DNA of 21,770 nucleotides. Origin: an uncultured Eubacteriales bacterium. Lineage in GTDB: Bacteria; Bacillota; Clostridia; Christensenellales; UBA1242. Position numbers and translations under genes: made by a program. This document shows positions 15,779 through 21,770 of the stretch, piece after piece (position 1 is the stretch's first letter; every line of letters starts with the position of its first letter). The stretch lies in contig USSZ01000018.1 in NCBI GenBank assembly GCA_900557645.1, positions 1-21,770 of the forward strand. The letters are read 5' to 3'. The notes under the pieces were generated by a model. The model searched no databases. It was not told the DNA's origin and worked only from the letters and a program-made list of their open reading frames with translations.

Positions 15779-16660
15779 ATGAAAATTTTAATTTGCTATT
15801 TTTCAGGGACGGGCAATACTAAAAAAATTGTTGATAAATATTATGAAACTTTTATAGAAAATAATGTAGAGATAGATATTTATAAGATTGAAAAAAATGA
15901 TTTTAATTATAATTTAGATGATTATGATATGCTTGGCATTGCATATCCAATTCATGCATTTAATGCACCTTCTATAATTGTTGATTTTGTCAAAAAATTA
16001 GAGAAGCAAAATAATAAGAAAAAACTTTTTATTTTGAAAACTTCTGGAGAACCTTTAGCCCTAAACAATATTTCATCAAATAAAATAAAAAAGATTTTAA
16101 AGAAGAAAAATTTTGTTTTGACCAATGAATATCATTATGTAATGCCATATAATATAATATTTAGACATTCTGATAATATGGCATATAAGATGTGGGATAC
16201 TGCAAAGCGAGTTATTCCTGCAGATTGTGAAGAAATTTTGAATAATAAAGAGTCAAAATTAGGTTACTTTTTTATGGGGAGTTTTCTTGCATGGATTTTT
16301 AGAATTGAATTTTGGGGTGGAAGATTCAATGGTAAGCGATATGAAGTGAATGATAAGTGTATAAAATGTCAAAGATGTATGAATTTTTGTCCTACGCATA
16401 ATATACAAATAAAAGACGGACATTTTGAGTTTGGAGATAATTGTATTATGTGTATGAGATGTTCTTTCTTTTGTCCGACTGATGCAATTAAAATTGGGTT
16501 GTTCAATGGTTGGAAAGTAAATGGACCTTATAATTTTAATAATTATAATGAAGACGAAACACAGGAACATAAAAAGTTTTGTAAGAAATCTTATCAAAAA
16601 TATTTTAAAAAATGCAATGAAAAAATAAATAAGTTTGAAATTTCTTTGAAGAGTAAATAA
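15779..16660 (+). CDS. EFR1-type flavodoxin / 2x[4Fe-4S] ferredoxin fusion, 293 aa
   Basis: A cytoplasmic electron carrier with two parts. The N-terminal flavodoxin-like domain has the FMN phosphate loop FSGTGNT (8-14) and AYPIHAFNAP (55-64). Two [4Fe-4S] sites follow, with cysteines 194, 197, 200, 204 and 222, 225, 228, 232, in the patterns CIKCQRCMNFCP and CIMCMRCSFFCP. This architecture matches the EFR1 ferrodoxin family common in anaerobic Bacillota, which supports an anaerobic lifestyle. A hydrophobic patch near 163-175 lies between the domains. It is the second gene of the operon with the 519-residue dehydrogenase and may pass electrons to or from it, which is inference. A strong terminator follows. 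Confidence 0.93.
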   Translation: MKILICYFSGTGNTKKIVDKYYETFIENNVEIDIYKIEKNDFNYNLDDYDMLGIAYPIHAFNAPSIIVDFVKKLEKQNNKKKLFILKTSGEPLALNNISSNKIKKILKKKNFVLTNEYHYVMPYNIIFRHSDNMAYKMWDTAKRVIPADCEEILNNKESKLGYFFMGSFLAWIFRIEFWGGRFNGKRYEVNDKCIKCQRCMNFCPTHNIQIKDGHFEFGDNCIMCMRCSFFCPTDAIKIGLFNGWKVNGPYNFNNYNEDETQEHKKFCKKSYQKYFKKCNEKINKFEISLKSK

Positions 16661-16690
16661 AAACAAGCAAAAATTATTGCTTGTTTTTTT
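16659..16690. terminator. Bidirectional terminator between converging genes
   Basis: AAACAAGCAA (16661-16670) pairs perfectly with TTGCTTGTTT (16677-16686), with a 6-base loop and A- and T-runs on either side. It ends the flavodoxin operon on the plus strand and the VTT gene on the minus strand. Confidence 0.92.
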
Positions 16691-17670
16691 TATTCATTTT
16701 TTGTATTCTGGTTAGTTTGTGAATTTGGTTCTATTTCTTGATTTATATTTTGGGTTTGACTTGTATTTTGTGAAATTTGATTTTGGTCTTTAGTTGTCAT
16801 TTCGGATAAGTTGGATTCAACGATATTTTTATTATTTTGGTCTAATAAAGGGGCAGAAGTGTTTTCTTTATCAATTTTAGTTACCATTATATTTTCTTTA
16901 TTTTCTGTATATTCAATTAAATTTATTTGTTTTTCTTTCTTTTGTTTTTTATTTGTAAATTTTACTCCCAGACTTACAACAAATTTTTCAATTTGTGGTT
17001 GATATTTAAAACTTAAATATAAAATAATTATAGCAAGTATTACTAATATAATCCATACTGGAATTCCCCAACCTGAAAAAGGGATTAGTTGCCCACTACC
17101 TAAGAAACAAGTTGTTATTATAGCAATAGGTCTAGTTATTAGGTTGGTTATAATAAAAAATCTATAACTCATGTTTACAGTTCCTGCAACAATACACAAG
17201 ATATCGTCTGGGAATAAGGGGAATAACATCATCAAGAAAAATACATATTTTCCTTTTTTTAGTTTTTCTTCCCATTTTAAAGTTGTTTTTTCACCAGCAA
17301 CCCATACAACAAGGCGTCTGCCTATTTTTTTACCTAAAAAGAAAGCAAACAGACTTCCTGAAAGAACTGCTAAAAGACTTATGCCAAAAGTTGTCCATGG
17401 ACCAAACAAGAGAGTTCCTGCAACTGTAGTTACAGCGGCTGGTATAGGCAAAATGGTTGTTTGAAGAAATTGAATTATGAAAAATATTATATAACTATAA
17501 GCACCAAATTCTAATATAACTTCTTTTAATTTTTCTGCACTATCAATTTTTGCAAGAGTTCCAGTTAGTTGGAGTGGGAGGTAAATTGCAAGGGCAAGTA
17601 TTATAAATACAAAAATAATTATTGATAGTTTGATTATTTTTTGTTTTGTTTCTATTTTTAATTGTTTCAT
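16690..17670 (-). CDS. VTT-domain (TVP38/TMEM64, DedA-like) membrane protein, 326 aa
   Basis: A multi-span inner-membrane protein. Hydrophobic segments lie at about 12-32, 58-80, 84-112, 143-165, 170-192 and 203-222. VTT-domain features include PIPAAVTTVAGTLLFGP (75-91), the G-rich LSGSLFAFFLGKKIGRR (103-119) and FPLFPDDILCIVAG (150-163), the re-entrant loop with an acidic pair after proline. DedA/TMEM64 proteins are implicated in lipid scrambling or flipping and envelope homeostasis. Residues 240-326 form a charged, then Asn/Gln/Thr-rich and probably disordered cytoplasmic tail, unusual for the family. The ATG has no ribosome binding site and follows directly on a promoter. It is monocistronic and diverges from the XRE regulator. 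Confidence 0.9.
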   Translation of the reverse strand: MKQLKIETKQKIIKLSIIIFVFIILALAIYLPLQLTGTLAKIDSAEKLKEVILEFGAYSYIIFFIIQFLQTTILPIPAAVTTVAGTLLFGPWTTFGISLLAVLSGSLFAFFLGKKIGRRLVVWVAGEKTTLKWEEKLKKGKYVFFLMMLFPLFPDDILCIVAGTVNMSYRFFIITNLITRPIAIITTCFLGSGQLIPFSGWGIPVWIILVILAIIILYLSFKYQPQIEKFVVSLGVKFTNKKQKKEKQINLIEYTENKENIMVTKIDKENTSAPLLDQNNKNIVESNLSEMTTKDQNQISQNTSQTQNINQEIEPNSQTNQNTKNE

Positions 17671-17676
17671 AAAATT

Positions 17677-17705
17677 ATTATACCAAATTCAAAGTTATTT
17701 TACAA
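17677..17705 (-). promoter_or_regulatory. Promoter abutting the VTT start codon
   Basis: On the minus strand, TTGTAA (17700-17705), a 17-base spacer and TATAAT (17677-17682), with an extended-10 TG. Only six bases separate the -10 box from the ATG, so transcription should begin at or beside the start codon. Confidence 0.7.
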
Positions 17706-17726
17706 TTTATTTAAAATATTTGTAAA
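17699..17726. promoter_or_regulatory. 28-bp dyad over the VTT promoter, operator candidate
   Basis: The arms TTTACAA (17699-17705) and TTGTAAA (17720-17726) are perfect inverted copies 21 bases apart centre to centre, about two helical turns, around a TTTAAA centre. Eleven of 14 half-site positions match. The left arm covers the -35 box of the VTT promoter. Confidence 0.45.
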
Positions 17727-17856
17727 TTTAAAAAATTTTGTTTTATAGATTAAGGCTAATATTTTATAATATAAAAAGACAAATGAATGTAATTAATATA
17801 AAATATTAGGTTAGTAATAATAAAGATTTTTCTGTTAAAATATAACATTTTTATTT

Positions 17857-17918
17857 TTGATTATAGAGATTTAATCAACATATCGTAGACTTTTTAAAAG
17901 CAAAATTTATAGAGATTT
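17857..17918. promoter_or_regulatory. Inverted and direct repeats upstream of the XRE gene, operator candidates
   Basis: TTGATTA (17857-17863) and TAATCAA (17872-17878) form a perfect 7-bp dyad. The 12-base word TTATAGAGATTT occurs at 17861-17872 and again at 17907-17918, 46 bases apart. The second copy lies just upstream of the regulator's extended -10 box, where a repressor or activator could act. Confidence 0.45.
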
Positions 17919-17928
17919 TTAAATTATA

Positions 17929-17937
17929 TGCTAAAAT
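17929..17937 (+). promoter_or_regulatory. Extended -10 promoter of the XRE gene
   Basis: TG (17929-17930), one base, TAAAAT (17932-17937), no -35. AAGGAGG (17948-17954) follows before the ATG at 17960. Confidence 0.55.
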
Positions 17938-17959
17938 AAAATCAGAAAAGGAGGAAAAA

Positions 17960-19126
17960 ATGAATTCTTTGGGTGAAAAAATAAAAAAATTAAGGCTTCA
18001 AAACAATATGACTCAAAATGGACTTGCACAAAAACTTTTTACTTCAAATCGTAGTATAAGTCATTGGGAAAAAGGCATCAGAACACCTGATTTTGAAACT
18101 ATCCAAAAACTGGCAAAAATTCTTAATGTTTCTATTGATTATTTTACTCAAGATGATGAAAATGATGAAAGTAAATTTTCAGATTTAATAATTGTAAAAA
18201 ATAAAGAAAACAAACTAGCAATTTATGATAAATCTCAAAGCAGATATCTTACAACGCACAATTATGATATTATCAGACTTTCACCTTATGGTATTCATAT
18301 CTGTGAAAAATGTAAGATATTAGATGAAAAGGTGCAAGTTGATTTTAATAATTATATGCAAACAAAGGGTTTTAGTTTGAATTATCAAATTATTAAAACT
18401 GATTTAGTTGATAACTATGGGCACATAAAATCTTTCAGAAGACCACAATTTATATTTTATGAGCCTTTCAATAGATATGGAGTTGCTCCTATTTTTATAA
18501 GAAATGAAGAGAGATTTGCTCTAGTTGATACAAATTTGAATGTTTTAACCAAGCAAAAATATGGTAAAATATGGGATTCTGGTTTAGAAGGGGCTGACTT
18601 ATTTTTTACTTTTATTTTTAATGATAAAAAGAAAATTGCAAAAGATATTGATGACTATGATTTGTTTGATTATAATATGTTCCCACGCATGGTAATTAAC
18701 TCAAAAGGAGAGATTGTTTTTGATAATCTTGGATTATCATTTAGTCCATTTCAATCAGACAAATTCCCTCTAGATGATATTGAAAAAGTAGAAAAATATA
18801 TTTCAAAATTTGGTGATGCATTGTTTTATTTTATAAATGATACTGTTTTTGAAAAAGCAGAAAACATTATTAATATTCTTGATTTGATATTAGATAATAT
18901 GAAAAAAAATGAAATAGATGTTAAAAAAGATAAAAACGATAGAAAGTTTTATAATGATATTATTGGGCAAATATTACACCGAAAAATTAAATTTTGTAAA
19001 AATTTGAATGATAAACTATGTCAGTTGATTTTTGATAGAATTAATAAAATTTTCTGGACAGAAAATCGTATTGAAAGAAGTTTATATAAACAAGATGTTT
19101 ATAAAATATTACATATTGAAATTTAA
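17960..19126 (+). CDS. XRE-family regulator with WG-repeat-like C-terminal part, 388 aa
   Basis: Residues 4-62 form a classic Cro/CI helix-turn-helix: KIKKLRLQNNMTQNGLAQKL, then SNRSISHWEKGIRTPDFETI and LAKILNVSIDYF. The remaining 320 residues are not a usual XRE partner. At least two stretches (about 85-117 and 184-215) look like diverged WG repeats, short beta units of the form NKLAIYDKSQSRYLTTHNYD and ERFALVDTNLNVLTKQKYGK. The segment from 247 (INSKGEIVFDNLG) may be a third. A charged helical C-terminus ends the protein. WG-like repeats elsewhere are thought to bind proteins, so a sensing role is possible. It has a strong AAGGAGG. The VirD4-like gene follows 115 bases later on the same strand with its own promoter. 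Confidence 0.83.
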   Translation: MNSLGEKIKKLRLQNNMTQNGLAQKLFTSNRSISHWEKGIRTPDFETIQKLAKILNVSIDYFTQDDENDESKFSDLIIVKNKENKLAIYDKSQSRYLTTHNYDIIRLSPYGIHICEKCKILDEKVQVDFNNYMQTKGFSLNYQIIKTDLVDNYGHIKSFRRPQFIFYEPFNRYGVAPIFIRNEERFALVDTNLNVLTKQKYGKIWDSGLEGADLFFTFIFNDKKKIAKDIDDYDLFDYNMFPRMVINSKGEIVFDNLGLSFSPFQSDKFPLDDIEKVEKYISKFGDALFYFINDTVFEKAENIINILDLILDNMKKNEIDVKKDKNDRKFYNDIIGQILHRKIKFCKNLNDKLCQLIFDRINKIFWTENRIERSLYKQDVYKILHIEI

Positions 19127-19153
19127 AATTGTATAAATTAAAATTTAAGGTTA

Positions 19154-19165
19154 GATAATATTATC
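19154..19165. repeat. 12-bp perfect palindrome upstream of the VirD4-like gene
   Basis: GATAATATTATC is a perfect palindrome 29 bases before the -35 box of the VirD4-like gene. It could be a regulator site, but AT-only cores of this kind also arise by chance here. Confidence 0.3.
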
Positions 19166-19193
19166 AAATAAATGTGTATATATTGTAATTAAT

Positions 19194-19223
19194 TTGACAA
19201 TTTATGATTAAAAGTGTTATTTT
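19194..19223 (+). promoter_or_regulatory. Promoter candidate of the VirD4-like gene
   Basis: TTGACA (19194-19199) is perfect. The best -10 is TATTTT (19218-19223) with an extended TG at 19215-19216 and 18-base spacing. AAGGAGAGGG follows before the ATG at 19242. Confidence 0.5.
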
Positions 19224-19241
19224 ATTTATAAGGAGAGGGCT

Positions 19242-21260
19242 ATGAAAAAATTGAGATTATCTTTGATTTGTATGTTGGCTTTAGGTGTTGTGGGATATAT
19301 TCTTGGTGCAGTAATAGCATACCTGAACAACGGACAAGATTTTGTAAAGGCTTTGACTGATACTATTGCATTTATTTGCTTGGCAGTTGGTGCTGGTCTT
19401 GGTCTTTTAGTTGGTCTTATTTCTAAAAGTAAAGACGTTAAAAACAAAAATGAAGGAGAAGACGCTGACGGAAATAAAACTGATATTGCATTTGATTCAA
19501 AATTTATTTCTCAAGAACGTCTTAAAAATGATCCAGAATTAATTTATACAACATGGAATAATCTTCCTTCACTTAAGAAAACTGGTTTTGTTTTTAGAAA
19601 TAAGCAAGTTGGGTCTCATTATGAGGTAAATATGAAAGCAGAAACCCATGCACTTGTTTTAGGAACTACTGGAACTGGTAAAACACAGGTTTTGGCGAAC
19701 CCAACTATTAGAATTTTGGCTCATTCTGCACAAAAGCCAAGTTTGGTTATGACTGACCCTAAAGGAGAACTTTATGATGATAATGCAAGAGTTCTTAGAG
19801 AAGAGGGGTATAAAACAATTGTTTTAAACTTAAATGACCCTTATGCTTCTTCAATGTGGAATCCTATGGAAATTGCTTTTAGAGTATATCAAAGGGCTGG
19901 GAATCTTGCAAAAGAAGTTAAAAAATTTAGTAATTGCACGCCTGAAGATATGGGATATAAACGTTTTAATGATGATGTTTTAAAGGGTGCAACTTATGGT
20001 GATACATGGTATGGTTTTGACGGTAAGGCGTTTCCTAATAATGAACTTTTAAGAATGGAACTTGATTCTAAAAAAGTTCAACTTGAAGATGAGGCAAAAA
20101 GTGATTTAAGAAATATTGCATTATCACTTATACCAGAAGATCCTAACTGTAAGGATACTACTTGGCCTAACGGCTGTAGAGACCTTATTACTGGTATTAT
20201 GTATGCTATGCTTGAGGATTCAAGAGATCCTAGATTAGGAATGACAGTTGATAAGTTTAATTTCTTTAACCTTTATAAAATTTCAATGACAAAAGACCCT
20301 GCAGGTGAAAGAGATAGTGCATTAAAAACATTGACAAAATATTCTGAAGGTAGAGATCCTATTCATAGCAATGTTCACAATCTTATGTCAAGCGTATGTC
20401 TTGCCAGTCCAACTACACAACGGTCATTCCTTGCTACACTTGGTTCATCTGTAGGTAAAACACTTGGTGATGATGGTATATTGTATATGACAAGTGGGAC
20501 TGATATTGACTTTGAAAAAATTCCAGAAGAACCTACTGCGTTCTTTATAAGAATTCCTGACCATAAAACTGAAAGACACCCACTTGGTGTGTTGTGTATA
20601 AGTCAACTTTATAAAGTTCTTGTAGATGTTGCCAACAGAACAGTTAATCCTAAAAATGGTAAAACAGGTCAATTAAAACGTCCAGTTTACTTCATTTTAG
20701 ATGAGTTTGGAAATATGCCTGCAGTTCCTAATTTTGGAACAATGGTTACAGTTTCTCGTTCAAGAAATATATTCTTTGAAATTATTCTTCAATCTTATAA
20801 ACAACTTGATATCAAATATGGTCCAGATGAAGCACAAAATATTCGTGGTAACTTCCAAATGGAGGTATTCTTAGGTTCAGAAGACCCTTCGACAATTCAA
20901 GCATTCTCAGAAGCCTGTGGAGAGACTACTGTATTCCATAAAGAAGAATCTACTTCTAAAAATACAAAGGATACTGAACATGGTGAAAATGTTTCAACCT
21001 CTACTCAAAGAACAAGAAAACCTCTTATTGATAAGCAGGAACTTAGACAACTTCCTAAATGGACCGTTATTGCGAAATTGTTTAGAAAGGCAATTATGAA
21101 AGATGTTATGACTCCTTTCTATGCAACTGCTTGTATGGCAAAGAAACCTTCGGGAGAACCTGTTTCAATTTCTAAAATGCTTAATGTTGAAGATATATAT
21201 TATGATATAAATAAGAGAAACTCAATTGTTCTTAAACCAAAAAGTCCATTTGATGAATAA
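19242..21260 (+). CDS. VirD4/TraG-family coupling ATPase, 672 aa
   Basis: A membrane-anchored hexameric ATPase of the type IV coupling protein family, which hands DNA-protein or protein substrates to a secretion channel. Two N-terminal membrane segments (about 6-28 and 41-61) form the anchor. Walker A is GTTGTGKT (141-148), followed by the typical MTDPKGELYDD and SSMWNPMEI segments. Walker B is FILDEFGNMP (484-493), with IILQSYKQLD downstream as sensor-like motif. The length is normal and no key residue is missing. No relaxase, VirB4, VirB6 or integrase gene lies in the window, so its element could extend to the right, or it may be a resident chromosomal gene. A start codon overlaps its stop (TAATG), so the next gene is coupled. 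Confidence 0.93.
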   Translation: MKKLRLSLICMLALGVVGYILGAVIAYLNNGQDFVKALTDTIAFICLAVGAGLGLLVGLISKSKDVKNKNEGEDADGNKTDIAFDSKFISQERLKNDPELIYTTWNNLPSLKKTGFVFRNKQVGSHYEVNMKAETHALVLGTTGTGKTQVLANPTIRILAHSAQKPSLVMTDPKGELYDDNARVLREEGYKTIVLNLNDPYASSMWNPMEIAFRVYQRAGNLAKEVKKFSNCTPEDMGYKRFNDDVLKGATYGDTWYGFDGKAFPNNELLRMELDSKKVQLEDEAKSDLRNIALSLIPEDPNCKDTTWPNGCRDLITGIMYAMLEDSRDPRLGMTVDKFNFFNLYKISMTKDPAGERDSALKTLTKYSEGRDPIHSNVHNLMSSVCLASPTTQRSFLATLGSSVGKTLGDDGILYMTSGTDIDFEKIPEEPTAFFIRIPDHKTERHPLGVLCISQLYKVLVDVANRTVNPKNGKTGQLKRPVYFILDEFGNMPAVPNFGTMVTVSRSRNIFFEIILQSYKQLDIKYGPDEAQNIRGNFQMEVFLGSEDPSTIQAFSEACGETTVFHKEESTSKNTKDTEHGENVSTSTQRTRKPLIDKQELRQLPKWTVIAKLFRKAIMKDVMTPFYATACMAKKPSGEPVSISKMLNVEDIYYDINKRNSIVLKPKSPFDE

Positions 21261-21269
21261 TGAAAAAAT

Positions 21270-21770
21270 ATTAAATATAAAGATAATAAGAGTATTATTA
21301 CTTATAAAGTCGATGGTAAAAGACATACTCTTACGACTAATTTGATAAGTTATGATGAGAATGTAATGGCTTTATCATTATATTTCTTAGGTTTTTATTT
21401 AAAATTAAATGATTCAGATATTAGAAGATGTTTAAATAATTTAAAATCTAAAAAAATAACGATTTCGAAAATGGATGATGGTATTTTAATAAGCAATATT
21501 AAGTGTTTGAATAAAGAAAATCATTATGAAGGTTTAAAATTAATAAATGCTTATAAAGGTAATAAAATATTTGTAACAGGTGGTATTAAGAATGCTGATG
21601 AAAAAACTAATTTTGAGTTTAGTGATAATTTAGTTAAAAACTTTAAATATATTATTTTACTTAATACTACTTGGATGCCATTAATTTATGAAAAATTGAT
21701 TGAAGTTGTAGGTGATGCCTCTAAAAAAAATATGGAGCAAGCTGAATTGGTTTCTAAAATTAAAAATTTA
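21270..21770 (+). CDS. Unknown protein, 3' end outside window, 5' end ambiguous
   Basis: An open frame of 167 codons runs off the window. It is mixed alpha/beta and has no motif I recognise; KIFVTGG (about 113) and YIILLNTTW (about 137) look like strands. No ATG or ribosome binding site opens the frame. The natural start, the ATG at 21260 overlapping the VirD4 stop as TAATG, runs into a TAA after four codons. Removing one A from the A6 run at 21263-21268 would join that ATG to this frame, giving MKNIKYKDNK as the start. The frame is also that of VirD4 beyond two tandem stops (TAA TGA). Internal starts at TTG 21339 or ATG 21366 are possible but would lose coding-like sequence. Confidence 0.6.
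   Translation, partial: MKYKDNKSIITYKVDGKRHTLTTNLISYDENVMALSLYFLGFYLKLNDSDIRRCLNNLKSKKITISKMDDGILISNIKCLNKENHYEGLKLINAYKGNKIFVTGGIKNADEKTNFEFSDNLVKNFKYIILLNTTWMPLIYEKLIEVVGDASKKNMEQAELVSKIKNL

Noticed and set aside
16259..16666. Minus-strand 135-codon frame
   Set aside because: Shadow of the Fe-S cluster region of the flavodoxin-ferredoxin gene; its residues show no fold or start site.
17171..17464. Plus-strand 97-codon frame
   Set aside because: Opposite strand of the VTT membrane gene, whose motifs are clear.

Overview
The window comes from an AT-rich, low-GC bacterium. Strong Shine-Dalgarno sites, near-consensus TTGACA-17-TATAAT promoters, U-tailed intrinsic terminators, an EngB GTPase and a flavodoxin/ferredoxin (EFR1-type) fusion suggest the Bacillota, probably an uncultured host-associated Clostridia-like or related lineage. 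That placement is inference from gene content and composition. Nearly all genes stop at TAA. One (engB) stops at TGA, and every tryptophan I checked is TGG, so the standard bacterial code fits.

Layout. 1-640: the 3' end of a 23S rRNA gene and a 5S rRNA gene, with a consensus promoter in the spacer between them and a terminator after 5S. 640-3270: a gene-poor accessory stretch with three small unknown proteins and a GNAT acetyltransferase broken by two frameshifts. 3275-7095: a small Cys/His-rich protein, an HD-domain hydrolase, and an 830-residue coiled-coil membrane protein. 7315-9317: tRNA-Ala(TGC) on the minus strand and a secreted protein with InlB-like B-repeats. 9454-13994: mostly housekeeping genes, namely engB overlapping a RumA-type rRNA uracil methyltransferase, two small unknown genes that converge and overlap, tRNA-Arg(TCG), a small ORF that may be a gene remnant, and a Sua5-type threonylcarbamoyl-AMP synthase. 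14213-16660: a two-gene operon of an extended short-chain dehydrogenase/epimerase and a flavodoxin plus 2x[4Fe-4S] protein. 16690-17670: a VTT/DedA-family membrane protein on the minus strand. 17960 to the end: an XRE regulator with a WG-repeat-like C-terminal part, a VirD4/TraG-like ATPase, and a partial unknown gene that starts on the VirD4 stop codon and runs off the window.

Three themes deserve attention. First, genes with promoters but apparently no 5' leader (engB and the VTT gene). Second, four candidate one-base shifts in A-runs, confined to small accessory genes while the long genes are intact. Third, the XRE-WG / VirD4-like / unknown cluster at the right edge, with operator-like repeats upstream of the regulator. 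No CRISPR array, insertion sequence, relaxase or integrase is visible.
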